The notes under the pieces are model-generated. The model was not told where the DNA came from and ran no database searches. It saw only the letters and a program-made list of their open reading frames with translations. The translations under genes and the position numbers were made by a program. This document shows positions 1 to 9,835 of a DNA stretch of 64,000 bases, piece after piece (position 1 is the first letter of the stretch; each line of letters opens with the position of its first letter). The stretch covers positions 375,377-439,376 of the forward strand of contig CAUYUJ010004581.1 in assembly GCA_963575745.1 (NCBI GenBank), in the 5' to 3' direction. This DNA is from Prorocentrum cordatum. Taxonomy: Eukaryota > Sar > Dinophyceae > Prorocentrales > Prorocentraceae.

Positions 1-500
1 GAGCGAACACTAAAAAGGGAACAATGTATTGATGAGGAGGAGAAACGCCCTAGTGGTTCACAGGCTTCTCGTCTCGCCCCTCCCTTCCATAATCATCATA
101 TTCACACGCCTACTGTTTCCGACTACGACGTCCTCTCCCATACATCTTTCCATTATTTGCCATCTATATCTCCAACTTATATGATGTAATTTGACATTCC
201 CTCACTCTTATCAACTGTGCCTCCACCGTCTCCTCGCGCTCCTTCTCAGGCTCTTCTTTATTTGTACCCTGCTCCTCCTCTTCCTTTCCGGTCCTCTCTT
301 CCTCTTCTAGTTCGCCTTCATCTTCCTCATCCAACTGTTCCCTGTCGATCTTCCACTGCTCCAACTCGAACCCCCCCTCTTCGTGTTCCTGCCTCCTCCT
401 CCTGTTCCTCCTGGCTCATTTGCCTCCCGCCTCTGGGAATGCAAGGAGAGGAAGAGAAGGGATGCGGAGGAAGATGGAGACGAGAAGGAAGATAGATGGA
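1..500. other. Non-genic, pyrimidine-rich opening segment
   Basis: No gene is supported. From about 220 to 420 the plus strand is C/T-rich and imperfectly TCC-like, which keeps several frames open by chance. From about 430 it turns purine-rich. The open frames here are Pro/Ser-rich or Glu-rich depending on strand, as expected of low-complexity DNA. Confidence 0.7.
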
Positions 501-579
501 GAAAGTGAAAGGGGGAGAAGAAAGGGCGACATTGAAAACAACAAAAGGAACGCTCTTCCCTGCCATCCAGCCAGCCGGT

Positions 580-870
580 CGCAAGTGGCAGTGCCTCTGG
601 CTACTCACGGCGGTCTGCTCGCCGAGCCACGCCCTGGACCTCCAGGCCATCGCACAACGGGAGGTCAGGGTGGGCGTGCGACGTCAGTGCGTCCGAGATG
701 CCAACTTCGCCGACGACGTGACATTCCTCCGCCACGCGGCAAAGCACCTTGGCGGTGGAGGCCCAGTTGGGCGAGTGTGGCAAGAGCTCCACCAGCTCGA
801 CTGGGCCTGGCGCTCGTTCGGCCACGTGCTGAACGATTGGGGCAACCCCCTGCCGGCGGTCTCACGCACA
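580..870 (+). pseudogene. Possible coding scrap with an FADD motif
   Basis: A plus-strand frame stays open here with a balanced amino-acid composition unlike the flanking low-complexity DNA. It contains NFADDVTFLRHA, which resembles reverse-transcriptase motif C (F/Y-A-D-D), followed by a Trp-rich stretch (WAWRSFGHVLNDWG). The RT motifs expected upstream are not visible, and the frame runs straight into the inverted-repeat element at 869. I treat it as a doubtful retroelement fragment; a chance match is possible. Confidence 0.25.
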
Positions 871-1058
871 TGCTTTTGGGTGGCCCAAAAGGGGGTCCGG
901 CTGAAAGCAACATGTTGCACGCGATATCCAACAATACATTTTGAGCCCCAGAATGCATTGCACGCCCCAAGTGCGCTGCAGCCCCAGAAATCTGTGCACG
1001 CAATCTATTGCACTAACCCCCTTGACGCTGGACCCCCTTTTGCGCCAGCCCGAATGCT
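869..1058. mobile_element. Family A inverted-repeat element, copy 1
   Basis: The ends are imperfect inverted repeats of about 35 bp sharing CAAAAGGGGGTCC close to each terminus. The middle holds short TTGCA-rich phrases (TGTTGCACGCGA, CAATACATT, GCACGCAATCTATTGCA). The same ends and internal phrases recur in the same order at 10999-11248. There is no coding capacity and no clear TSD. A small non-autonomous DNA element is the simplest reading. Confidence 0.6.
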
Positions 1059-1073
1059 GTTGGGCGTGGCTTG

Positions 1074-1221
1074 ATGGGGGGGTCACAAATGGGGGGGGTC
1101 AGAAAAGGTCCCCTTTCGCGCCCCTTTCGGGCCCCTCCGGAGCCCCAGGGGGCTCGTTTAGGTACCGTTTGGGTACCTTTTCGGACCACCCTCGCCACCC
1201 CCCCATTTATGACCCCTCCAT
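1074..1221. mobile_element. TIR element with ATGGGGGG ends
   Basis: Inverted ends of the form ATGGGGGGGTCAC...AAATGGGGGGG bracket a 148-bp GC-rich segment with no coding capacity. The flanks are TG on the left and TA on the right, compatible with a decayed TA target duplication. A shorter element with similar ends and intact TA flanks lies at 7978-8096. Confidence 0.45.
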
Positions 1222-1437
1222 TACGCGGCGCCCAATGCTGCAGGGCGCGTCTCCCTCCGGCGCGCGCTGTGCTCTCCGCAGGTGGCGATCTGGGCTTCCT
1301 CGCAGCGGCCACGCAGGGCCCGAGAGCTCTGCGCCCCGCGCGGCTCGCGCAGGCAACGAGCGCAGCCGCCACGCTGCCCCGCCGCTGGCGCGCCGTGCCC
1401 CTCCAGCTCCCAGGCGGGGGGGGGGTCGGCGACTCCG

Positions 1438-1681
1438 AAGGGTGTGGTTTGCAAAGGTCAGGGGGGCGTAAGACCCGGGTACAGGGGACCCGGAAATCCC
1501 CGACGAGGTCGTCAAAAAAATGACGAAACCGAGCCTGCATTTTGACGAGGCCTCCCGCTGCAGACATCCCACGAAACTCCTACTCATCAAAATCCGAGTC
1601 GCGGTCGTCAAAAAACGATGGCGAACCCGAGTCCTGGCAAACCCAGGTCTTACGCTCCCCCGAAAAGGGTGTGGTTTGCAA
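1438..1681. mobile_element. Inverted-repeat element with 17-bp direct flanks
   Basis: The 210-bp body (1455-1664) has inverted ends sharing GCGTAAGACC and GGGT. It also contains two copies of GTCGTCAAAAAA in direct orientation. It is bracketed by a perfect 17-bp direct repeat, AAGGGTGTGGTTTGCAA, at 1438-1454 and 1665-1681. A duplication this long is unusual for cut-and-paste DNA transposons and more like target-primed insertion, although the palindromic ends suggest a DNA element. Confidence 0.6.
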
Positions 1682-2380
1682 CCAGCACCCTGGGGAACAT
1701 CCTGGGGGGCACCCTGAGGGACGCGCGGGGACCCCGATGGAGTTCTTCCGCGCCCCGAGCAGGCCCGACGAGGACAGTGTCGTGCCCCCCAGGCCCCAAC
1801 GGTGCCGATCGCAATCCACACCCTGGCGTAACTATACCCTTCGTAGTCGCCGAGGGGGGCACACGCAATAGTGGAAGTCCCAGGCCAGCATCTCGGCCGA
1901 CGACTCGCCCCTCTGCCAATAGGGCGGCCAGGAGGAAGGATCGCATAACCACACTGTGCGCTCCTGTCCCTGCATGGCGCAGCAGAGCCAGGCCCTGCTG
2001 CACTTCTGCCCGCAAGACGAGTAGGACCGGATGCCACCTGACAGGCGACGCTGCGGCCTCTTCGACGAATACCCGCGACCATCGCACGCGAGTCGGCGCA
2101 ACGACGGCCTGCCACCACCGCCCCACATAGAAACGACATCTGACACGACTACACCGATGCCAGCATCGGACACTAGCAGCGTCTTCGCTGCCACGAGCCT
2201 GCACCCATCAGGCCAACCCACTGCTGGGCGCGTGCGGCATTTGGAGCCTTCAACGGGCCAGGGCACCAACCAAATCTCTCCGACTCTCCGACCGCATCTG
2301 CGACCTCGTCCTAAACGCCCAACGCGTGGAGAACCCTAGCCGCAAGCCCAGGCCTTCCTTCACCTGGTGGCTATTGCCTA
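1682..2380. other. No recognisable gene
   Basis: GC-rich sequence with overlapping frames on both strands rich in Arg, Pro and Ala. I recognise no family, RNA or repeat in it. Confidence 0.5.
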
Positions 2381-2389
2381 GCGCCCCAC

Positions 2390-2760
2390 CCACGTCTTCG
2401 TCGACAACCAGCAGGTGGTGGCCAAGTTCGGGGCGATTCTGAGGGGCGGGGACGACCCAGAGGAGCCCCACGAGGGCGACAGGGTGCGGATAGACCGCGT
2501 CGCCCAGGCCAGGGGCGCCGACTTTTTTCGTGTCGATGCGGCCAACAACCTTCGCGACGATGGCATCAATGCGGGGCGGATCAACGCCGTTGTGAATTGT
2601 TCAACCGGGAGGTCAACGGGTTCATTACTGCGGCCGTCGCCAAACAGGAGTTCCCTCGTGCGGTCGTAGATGCTGCCAAGCACCGCTTCAAACTGGCCTT
2701 GGTCCTGCGCTTGATCACGGTCAGCATGTACGACCTCCGACACAGTACCCTGCCGCTGTC
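2390..2760 (+). pseudogene. RNase H scrap of a retroelement
   Basis: One plus-strand frame reads HVFVDNQQVVAKFGAIL, resembling the RNase H segment around the third acidic residue (VDNQQVV). About 120 residues later, after a frame change near 2590, a second frame gives FNREVNGFITAAVAKQ, resembling the helix around the final catalytic Asp (usually G-N-x-x-A-D-x-A-A). The frame break and missing residues indicate a dead fragment. The assignment rests on weak motif similarity. Confidence 0.35.
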
Positions 2761-3043
2761 ATGCTGGCGCGCAGGGCACACGCAGGCAGCCGGCCGTGCA
2801 CGGCCGTTCGTAACCGCTGCCAGGAGTTTGACCATGCACTCTCGCGAAGCCGACCCTTCGCGGACGAGAACCCACTGGGGCTGGGTGGGCTCGTGGCCCC
2901 ACACGACGCCGACTGCCTCGACGACGCGGCACGCGGATGGCCAGAGCGTCGCTGTGGAGACCGAAAGGTGCCGATGCCGCCGGTGCCGATGCCGGGTGCG
3001 TTCGGGCTATGATTTTTCGAGGCCAATCCAGCGGTGGCGACAA

Positions 3044-3228
3044 TCGGGTCCGGCGAAAGGGGGGGATAGCAAAGGGGGGGTTTGAGAATCAGCTCGCGTA
3101 GCTGATTTTCCCGGCGCCGGAGGCGGCTATGTATCGAGGAATGGGCCCCTCGGTGAGGCCGAAACCAGCTGCATGCAGCAAATTTCGTAACCCCCCCTTT
3201 CCCAATCCCCCCCTTTCGCCCGACCCGA
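3044..3228. mobile_element. Family B MITE, copy 1, 5-bp TSD GACAA
   Basis: A 185-bp element starts TCGGGTCCGGCGAAAGGGGG and ends with the imperfect reverse complement. The inverted similarity continues for roughly 40 bp. GACAA is duplicated exactly at 3039-3043 and 3229-3233. The interior has a hairpin around TAGCTGATTTTC and the string GCTGCATGCAGC. It matches the copy at 5276-5470 along its whole length. It has no coding capacity, so it needs a transposase in trans. Confidence 0.85.
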
Positions 3229-3482
3229 GACAAGGGCCTCCCAGGAGGCCGGAACGGATTGGAAAACGGCCGAAGGGTAGCGGTGTGGGTGCCTTCTAAC
3301 TCCTCTGAGGCACGGACCTCAGCGTCTTCGGCTCTGGAGTGGGCGGGCAGGTGGACGGCGACGACCGACGACGGCGACGACGAAGGCACCCCAACATACT
3401 CGAGCCCTGCCTCATCAGCCCGCTGCGCAGACCAGTGGGCCGGCCGCGGCAGCCACCCCTGACGCCACCAGATGGGCTCGGG

Positions 3483-3633
3483 TCGGGCCTGTCCTCCCAC
3501 TGGCGGGTTCTGGAGGAGCAGTAAAACATAGCCAAAACAGGTTCAGGCACAGTCAGCAAAGAGCACGGGACATCGTCCCCAGAGATTTGTTGAGCCGCTC
3601 CTGAAGATTCCTCCTGTGGAGGGGCATGCCCGA
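3483..3633. mobile_element. Family C element, copy 1
   Basis: Ends are imperfect inverted repeats beginning TCGGGCCTGTCC (left) and TCGGGCATGCCC (right, reversed), continuing into GGCGGGTTCTGGAGGAGC-like sequence. The interior has phrases shared with copies at 9314 and 27662: AACATAG, CGTCCCCAGA and TTCCTCCTGT. No target duplication is evident. Confidence 0.6.
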
Positions 3634-3885
3634 CGCAGCCCTGGCGCCACCCGAGTGGCACACGGTGAGGCCCTCCCTCTCCGCGACGGCTGCGGCGACG
3701 GCCCCTCGGGGCGAGGGCCCCCCCCATCCCCGCAGGTGCTCGGGGCCCCCTGCCCTCTCGGTGCCGAGAACAACGCCGCCTCGTCAGGTGTCGCACGCAG
3801 GGACGGGCACTCCTGTGGCCCTCGGACAACGCTGATGGGCTGGTTGTCTACCGCCACCACCATAAGTAGGAGGGGGGGAGGGTCC

Positions 3886-3975
3886 TCCTCCTCCTTCTCT
3901 TCCTCCTCCTCCTCCTCCTCCTCCTCCTCCTCCTCCTCCTCCTCTTCCTCCTCTCGTCGTCCTCCTCCTCATCCT
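3886..3975. repeat. (TCC)n microsatellite
   Basis: About 90 bp of near-perfect TCC. It reads as poly-Ser, poly-Pro or poly-Leu on the plus strand and poly-Gly, poly-Arg or poly-Glu on the minus strand, which creates spurious open frames. Confidence 0.95.
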
Positions 3976-4221
3976 CCACCTCCTTCCCCCCTCCAACTTA
4001 TGTTGGTGGTGGTGGAAAACAAGCCGGTGGTGGTGGAAAACAGGCCCATCAAACGCACCCCTGTCCCGCTCACCCACTCTCCGCTGCCCCGCTCCACCCG
4101 TATGATAAGGACGCGCGGCAAGGATGCGGGGGCCTTGGAGGGCCATTGTTAGCGTTCTTCGAACGAGGCTGGCCAGCGAAAGTTGCTCAGGATGGGCCGA
4201 CGGAGCAAGGATCCAAGCGTA

Positions 4222-4392
4222 CTCCAGATTTCGTAATAAAGGGAGGGGGGTCTCATTTCGGGGGGGGTCTCTTCCAGGCTATCTTGGAGGGCCTGGGGGG
4301 GTCTGGGGACGATGTTTTGGAGGGTCCTCCCACGGGGGGGTCTGAAATGGTGGAGGGTCCTGACCCCCTCCCTTTTCTTACGAAATCTGGAG
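4222..4392 (+). mobile_element. Family D element, copy 1, TA-bounded
   Basis: A 171-bp element with perfect 14-bp inverted ends (CTCCAGATTTCGTA), extending imperfectly into G-rich arms. It is bracketed by TA at 4220-4221 and 4393-4394, as in mariner-type insertions. The interior (ACGATGTTTTGGAGGG) is shared in reverse orientation with 36274-36453. No coding capacity. Confidence 0.8.
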
Positions 4393-4898
4393 TAACCTTG
4401 GAAAGTCGCTCATCCGTACTATGCGGGTCAACTGCAGCGGCGGATGCGCTCCACCACTAACACTCCCCCCGTTGACGACTGAATCGGCTTGAATGCACTT
4501 GAACAGGTCAACCCTTCAGAACCAAAAATGAACAGAGACTGTGGCTGGTGGCGCTCCCAGGCCGAAAACCCGTGCCGCGACGGCCCGCATCGCGAGCGCC
4601 GCTTCCCGACCCCTCGGCCAAGCCAGAGCAGCGTCGAGCACTCCCGCTTCGCTAAGTGCCATCGGCAGCGCTCGGGCCCCCAGGCCAGTTCAAAAACCCA
4701 CTGCCGCTCTGCAAGCACACATCCGCGGCCTCCACGACGCCGCCGCGCGCCAACATAACGAACGTCAAACCTTGGTCGACCGTCTACCTGCGCGTCGCCC
4801 AGGCCCACCGTGGCCCACGTGCGGCAACCTCTGCGGCCGCTCTGACTGGCGCGGGCACTGCTGCCGCCCCTCTGGGGTCGTGACCCCACCGCGCCTTG

Positions 4899-5101
4899 GA
4901 TGCTCGTTCTGGGCACCTTCCTGGAGCCACTCGCTCCACTCGTGCGTCGAAGCTGCGTCGACCGTCAGTCGATTTGGGTCGACCCTGAGTCGAACCTGGA
5001 ACCTGAGTCGAACCTGAGTCGAACTTGAGTCGAACTTGAGTCGAACTGGGGTCGAACAGATCCGTTAGGTGGGCTCCAGGAAGGTCCCCGAAACGAGCAT
5101 C
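4899..5101 (+). mobile_element. Family E element, copy 1
   Basis: Inverted ends of about 32 bp begin GATGCTCGTT and continue through GGGNACCTTCCTGGAGCC. The middle holds a short degenerate tandem array of CTGAGTCGAA-type units. A possible 5-bp duplication, GCGCC, lies just outside at 4891-4895 and about 5105-5109, separated by a few bases. The interior and right end recur at 11249-11440. Confidence 0.65.
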
Positions 5102-5275
5102 GAACGCGCCCGTCCGACCCAGCCGACGACTCCCCGCCGAGGCCCCCCAGCTCATCTGCAAGGCCCTCGACCACGGCGCGGACCGCGTCTGCCGCCGCCC
5201 CTGGCTCGCCTCGCGGAGCCTGCCCAGGGCCTGGGCAGGCTCGCGGGAGGGCCGCCGGGACCTTGCGTGCACCAT

Positions 5276-5470
5276 TCGGGTCCGGCGAAAGGGGGGGATA
5301 GCAAAGGGGGGGTTTGAGAATCAGCTCACGTAGCTGATTTTCCCGGCGCCTCACGGCGCCGGAGGCGACTATGTATCGAGGAATGGGCCCCTCGGTGAGG
5401 CCGAAATCAGCTGCATGCAGCAAATTTCGTAACCGCCCCTTTCCCAATCCCCCCCTTTCGCCCGGCCCGA
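5276..5470. mobile_element. Family B MITE, copy 2, 5-bp TSD ACCAT
   Basis: A 195-bp element nearly identical to 3044-3228 but with about 10 extra bases (TCACGGCGCC) beside the central GGCGCC. It starts TCGGGTCCGGCGAAAGGGGG and ends CCCCCTTTCGCCCGGCCCGA. ACCAT is duplicated exactly at 5271-5275 and 5471-5475. Two copies with different exact 5-bp duplications define the element ends firmly. Confidence 0.88.
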
Positions 5471-6069
5471 ACCATGTCTCGGCACTCCGCGGAAGAGGAA
5501 CTCTCTCCGAGGGCCCCACGGCCATCACGCTGAAGCGACACATCTGGCCGCACTGCTGCGGCATGGCGTGCCGCAACGCTCGACCCCAACGGTCGTCTTT
5601 CTGCTCACATGCTGCTCCCGTTGTCCGTCGACTTGCCTTCGCCCCGCCTTTTTTGTTGCTTCGGAATGACATCGACACGAGAACGGCCCACTACATCGGC
5701 AAAACACCGTCTACAGTAGGGGCCCGACCACAAGAAACCTTCCAGAAGAAACGCAACCCTGAGACCCCAGGACGTCCACTGATGTTTGGTGTGGGAACGT
5801 CACGCTTTCCATAGCAAAACCATCGAAATCCAAGAAACCTAGGGCACCCTGGAGGCAAGCACGGTGCTTCGTGACAGGAGTGTCCACCGCAGGTCGAGCA
5901 CTGGCGTGCCGTTCTCGTGCGCCTTCCTGAAGCATGCTATAGCCATCGCTGCCTGTCCAGGCTGCGCTCCTCCGCCTCGGCATGTTGGTTGCCCACGCCC
6001 GCGCCACCCGGACGCTGCCGCCCATCGCTGCCGTGGGGCTGGTCCGGCCTGCCACAGGCAGGTGTCCCC

Positions 6070-6307
6070 CACATCCTGCTCCTCCTCCTGCTCCTCCTCC
6101 TCCTCCTCCTCCTCGGCCTCCTCCTCCGCCTCCGCCTCCGCCTCCGCCTCCGCCTCCGCCTCCGCCTCCGCCTCCGCCTCCGCCTCCGCCTCCGCCTCCG
6201 CCTCCGCCTCCGCCTCCGCCTCGGCCTCGCCTCCTCCTCCTCCTCCTCCTCCTCCTCCTCTCCTCCTCCTCCTCCTCCTCTCCTCCTCATCCTCATCCTC
6301 ATCATCC

Positions 6308-6384
<77 letters not shown>
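6070..6384. repeat. Compound microsatellite TCC / CTCCGC / TCC / ATC
   Basis: Four blocks follow one another: TCC (to about 6125), a clean hexanucleotide CTCCGC array (about 6121-6224), TCC again (to about 6290) and ATC (about 6287-6384). The long Asp, Met, Ala-Glu and Pro runs in the translated frames come from this array. Confidence 0.95.
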
Positions 6385-6385
<1 letters not shown>

Positions 6386-6574
6386 CCTCCCGTATCACCC
6401 TCCCTCAGATCCGCGCGTTGCAAATTTTGTCCATAACGGGTGTTTGGGCCAAGTTTCGGGCCCTGGGACCCTCACAGATCTCGTTCCGGCTCTTCAAATC
6501 GCGCAGAAAGATGGGGTCTGGGGTTCCAGCAATGGTTGTTGGCAATGTCTATATTTTTGGCAACCTCGGACCTC

Positions 6575-6771
6575 TTGAAGAACGCACAGCTGCAGAAACA
6601 TCAGCTTTCGGAGCTCCGCGTGGATTTTTTGGATCGGCGCTGGAACCCCCTCCCTGGCCCGCGGAGCGCGCCAGGGGCGGCGCCGGAGGCGCCGCCTGGG
6701 GCGCCCAGCGCTGATCCAAGAAATATGCGCGGAGCTCCGAAGGGTAATGTTTAGGCCGTTGTGTCTTCTTC
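6575..6771. mobile_element. Family F foldback element, copy 1
   Basis: Long inverted arms centred on the palindrome GGCGGCGCCGGAGGCGCC. The arms carry GGATTTTTTGGATC and GATCCAAGAAATATGCGC, and end near TCAGCTTTCGGAGCTCC on the left and GGAGCTCCGAAGGGTAATG on the right. The same arrangement recurs at 10517, 29487 and 31984. Non-coding. Confidence 0.7.
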
Positions 6772-7142
6772 GGGTCTCCGCTCCTCTCCCTTGGCGGCGC
6801 GCACAGTGGGGTGGGGGGAAGGGGGGCGGCTTTTCAGAGGGAGGCTGCTCCTTGGAAGACGCGGGCCTTACCTGCAGATGTAAAGGCCCGTGCCTTCCAA
6901 GAGGCAGCCTCCTTCCACGAAGCCTTCCCCTCTCCCGACCCCCTCGTGCGCGCCGCGAACGCCCCCCCATCCCTGCCTCGGGGGCTGCTACGGGTGCCCC
7001 TGGCCGAAGGGCCCTACATTCTGCCGACGGGTCCTACATTCTGATCCCCTCGGGCCCCATGGGGCTCACAAGGGGTGCTCTGGCTGGGGGCACCTTGGGC
7101 CTAGGGCACGTCTGGCAACAACCGACTGCCGTCTCTTCTTTG
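6772..7142. other. No recognisable gene
   Basis: GC-rich spacer between two inverted-repeat elements. A local inverted duplication is visible: CCTTGGAAGACGCGGGCC near 6850 and GGCCCGTGCCTTCCAAG near 6884. No gene was recognised. Confidence 0.5.
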
Positions 7143-7368
7143 AGCAGGGACCGACCGTCCCAGCATTCCGATTGGCCTGCCACGAAAGGTTCTCAGAACC
7201 CAGACATGTTCGAATAACAAAACAATATTGTTGTAACGTAAGCCTGGTGTGCTAAAACAAGACAGTCTCAGCCAGAAGTGTTCAAATAACCCGTCGTGCA
7301 GACCACAAAAGGTCCTTAGAACAGTCTCTTGTGGGCCTTTAGGCACGCCAAGACGCTTCGTCACTGCT
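7143..7368. mobile_element. Family G element, copy 1
   Basis: Ends are imperfect inverted repeats: AGCAGGGACCGACCGTC on the left and, reversed, AGCAGTGACGAAGCGTC on the right. The interior contains CAGAACCCAGACATGTTC and CGCCAAGACGCTTCG, both shared with 29906-30133. A minus-strand frame keeps EHVWVLRT and GRPIGMLG in both copies, but I regard that as DNA similarity rather than a gene. Confidence 0.6.
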
Positions 7369-7548
7369 TCAGCCCCCCCAAGCGGTCCGCGCGGGGGCGC
7401 TCCTGGCACAGCCGCAGGCAAACGGGCAGGGAGGCGGCGCTCTGGCGCATGCGCGCGTCGACGACGAGGAGCCGCCAGCCGCCCGGGGGCTTCTCGGCGA
7501 GGGGTGGGGGGGGCGGGCGCCCACACGGCCGCTACCCGCGCGGCTCGC

Positions 7549-7736
7549 GCTCCTGTTCCTCCTCTCCGCCCTCCTCTCCCTCCTCCTCCTCCTCCTCCTC
7601 CTCTTCCTCCTCCCTCCTCCTCCTCCTCCTCCCTCCTCTCCTTTCCTCCTCCCTCCTCCTCCCTCCTCCATCATCCTTCTCCTCTCCTCCTCTCCTCCTC
7701 CTCCTCCCTCCTCCTCCTCCCCTCCTCCTCTCCTCC

Positions 7737-7771
<35 letters not shown>

Positions 7772-7835
7772 CTCCTCCTCCTCCTCCTCCTCCTCCTCCT
7801 CCCTCCTCTTCCCTCCTCCTCCCTCCTCCTCCCCG
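7549..7835. repeat. (TCC)n-rich microsatellite tract
   Basis: About 290 bp of TCC interrupted by CTCCC and CTTCC variants. It produces Glu- and Arg-rich frames on the minus strand. Confidence 0.95.
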
Positions 7836-8165
7836 CTTTGCCGATCATGGATCATGCCCCTCGGGCGGGGGGTACAGTGAAAACGTCGATTGAGGGCGGG
7901 TGGTAAGGGCGCAAGGCCCACAAGGGTACCCTATAGAAGGCGCATCTTTCTCTGCGCGTTGACTGTAATGGGGGGTGGCTTAAATGGGGGGTGGCCTAAA
8001 AGGGCCCCTAAAGATCCTGAAGGGGCCCTCCAAGGCGTCTGTAGGGCCCCTGTTTGCTCGAACAGGACCCCATTTGGACCCCCTCCCATGCCCCATTAAG
8101 GTTCCTCTAGGCCCTTTTGGGCTCTTCCTTCCTTTGCCGATCATGGATCATGCCCCTCGGGCGGG
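7836..8165 (+). repeat. 34-bp direct repeat pair
   Basis: The phrase containing GCCGATCATGGATCATGCCC occurs identically over 34 bp at 7836-7869 and 8132-8165, in the same orientation. The 119-bp TA-bounded element at 7978-8096 lies between the two copies. The pair may mark a small segmental duplication. Confidence 0.75.
7978..8096. mobile_element. Short TA-bounded TIR element
   Basis: Starts ATGGGGGGTGGCTTAAATGG and ends with the imperfect reverse complement. TA sits at 7976-7977 and 8097-8098. Similar termini bound 1074-1221. Non-coding. Confidence 0.55.
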
Positions 8166-8189
8166 TGGTCATGGAGGGTGGCCTAACTA

Positions 8190-8349
8190 GGGGATCGACG
8201 GCAGAATTGATCTACCCCAAAATCATTATTGCGTCGAGTGTGCGAGAACTGCGTGGAATGTTCAGTAGATCAACGGAGCATGCTACGTGTTGGTCGTAGA
8301 TTCGACAGAATACATGCTTCTGGGTAAATCAATTATGTAGTCGATCCCC
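8190..8349. mobile_element. TA-bounded TIR element, GGGGATCGAC ends
   Basis: A 160-bp element with inverted ends of nearly 30 bp: GGGGATCGAC, a few variable bases, then AATTGATYTACCC. TA is duplicated at 8188-8189 and 8350-8351. The interior is unusually AT-balanced for this region. A mariner-type MITE is the likeliest class. Only one copy is in the window. Confidence 0.8.
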
Positions 8350-8535
8350 TATTCGATAAGAGAACAGGGCCCTCGAAGGGCCCCTTTATGCTGTAGGGCC
8401 CCTTGGGGGTCCCTGCTCCCTACTACCACCCGCCCGAGACCCTCCTGCGCCTGCGGCTCCGACTCTGACTCTGCTTCCGCCGCGGCCACATCTTCCTCCG
8501 CCTCCTCCTATTCCTCCACCCCTGTTGACCCGAAC

Positions 8536-8690
8536 ATATAGTATACCCATCTTGTAGTATCCCGAGCGGTGTGGCCAGAAAGCGCCCGCCACGACGCATA
8601 TACTATAAGATTTCTCGGTGCGCGCGTCGCCCCTGGGGGGGTGACGCACATATAGTATAAGTATATATGTTGGGGTGACGCCGAAACATA
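8536..8690. repeat. ATATAGTATA inverted repeats
   Basis: Three related phrases, ACATATAGTATACCC, GCATATACTATAAG and ACATATAGTATAAG, alternate in orientation within 150 bp, separated by GC-rich CGACGC motifs. They could fold into hairpins. No gene is visible. Confidence 0.55.
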
Positions 8691-9313
8691 ACGGATATGA
8701 GGAAGAGTAGACGAGGCATCAACAGCGGGAAACGGCGAGCAACACACACACAACATCGGAATCCGCACACACCCTCTTCTGCGACTCAGCGAAAGGCGTG
8801 AATCTCTTGGATCCGCCCGCCCGCGGGATTGAGGGGCGTGCGGTGTTTGGCCGCGAGAGCTCCGTGAAATGCTTGAGGGTCCCTCCCCCACTTCCCCTCC
8901 CCATTTCCCCTCCCACCCCGCCCTCCATTCCGTCGCCCGCTGCGCCACCTGCCCTTCTCGGGCCCCAACACGGCTGCCAGACGGAATCCACGATGACATC
9001 GGATTTCAGATTTATCGTTCCCACATACCCGGAACTTCATAGCACAACAAGCCGCTTAAAATCTCACGGGTTCAATTCCGCCGTGTGTCGTCGGGACGCC
9101 TCATACCTCTGACTTTCGGGCTCGACTGAGGCAGTCTTCTGCTTGCTAAAGTCGGACCTAGGCCAGAAGACCCTCCTTCAAAACATGGGACCCTCCGTCG
9201 GCCAACACAGACTGAACACCCAAAGGCACCCTCCCAAGGATGCACAGCAACAACCAACAAACACGAAGAACACCAGGGTACCCTGCCTGAACCGGCCTCG
9301 ATCTTGTAGAAAC
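8691..9313. other. No recognisable gene
   Basis: Mixed-composition sequence with a C-rich tract near 8880-8950. Short frames only; no motif recognised on either strand. Confidence 0.5.
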
Positions 9314-9471
9314 TCGGGCCTGCCCCCCATACAGCAGATTCTGGACGAAACATCAAACATAGTCGAAACATAGTCAGAACAAACGCTCAACAATAGTAAA
9401 AAAAAGATCGTCCCCGAATTAGTTTGTTACTGTTAGTTTTGAACTTCCCTCCTGTAGAGGGACAGGCCCGA
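9314..9471. mobile_element. Family C element, copy 2
   Basis: Inverted ends begin TCGGGCCTG on both sides, followed by CCCCCCATACAGCAG on the left and, reversed, TCCCTCTACAGGAG on the right. It shares AACATAGT, CGTCCCCGA and CCTCCTGTAGAGGGACA with 3483 and 27662. ATCTTGT occurs a few bases outside each end (9301-9307 and about 9475-9481) and may be a TSD. Confidence 0.65.
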
Positions 9472-9538
9472 CTTCATCTTGTTCCTCGGCCCGACTGCAT
9501 CGGCCCAATGTTCGGATGCTTCCGCCCGCGACGTGGGC

Positions 9539-9751
9539 TTTGGACGCCCGAAATGGGTACGGAAAGAATGGGTACAATGCCCAACAAGAAATGTTGTTCC
9601 AAACCAACAGCGGCCGCTGTTGGGCGGGCGGCCTCCTGTCTCGAATGGACACAGGCCGCGGCGGCGCGGACAGCGAGTCCTGTTCAGAATGGACAAGAAC
9701 TGCTGTTGGGCATCGCACCCATTCTTTCCGTACCCTTTTCGGGCGTCCAGA
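9539..9751. mobile_element. Family H 213-bp MITE, copy 1, TSD TGGGC
   Basis: Starts TTTGGACGCCCGAAATGGGT and ends ACCCTTTTCGGGCGTCCAGA, giving inverted ends of about 45 bp that run into ATGCCCAACA. TGGGC is duplicated at 9534-9538 and 9752-9756. The centre holds the palindrome CCAACAGCGGCCGCTGTTGG. The copies at 26748 and 35905 are exactly the same length and visibly near 90% alike. No coding capacity. Confidence 0.9.
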
Positions 9752-9835
9752 TGGGCCACGCCGCGACCCCGAGGTCGGCCCGGCTTCCAACGGCACCAGG
9801 GACGCAGCGCGGGCCCCGCGAGGGGGTGCTCGCCG

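Noticed and set aside
5839-6423. Long open frames with Asp, Met, Ser or Ala-Glu runs
   Set aside because: They are translations of the compound TCC/CTCCGC/ATC microsatellite, open in all frames.
9040-9100. tRNA-like GGGTTCAATTCC
   Set aside because: The flanking bases do not form a T-arm stem of the right length and no acceptor or anticodon stem could be found.
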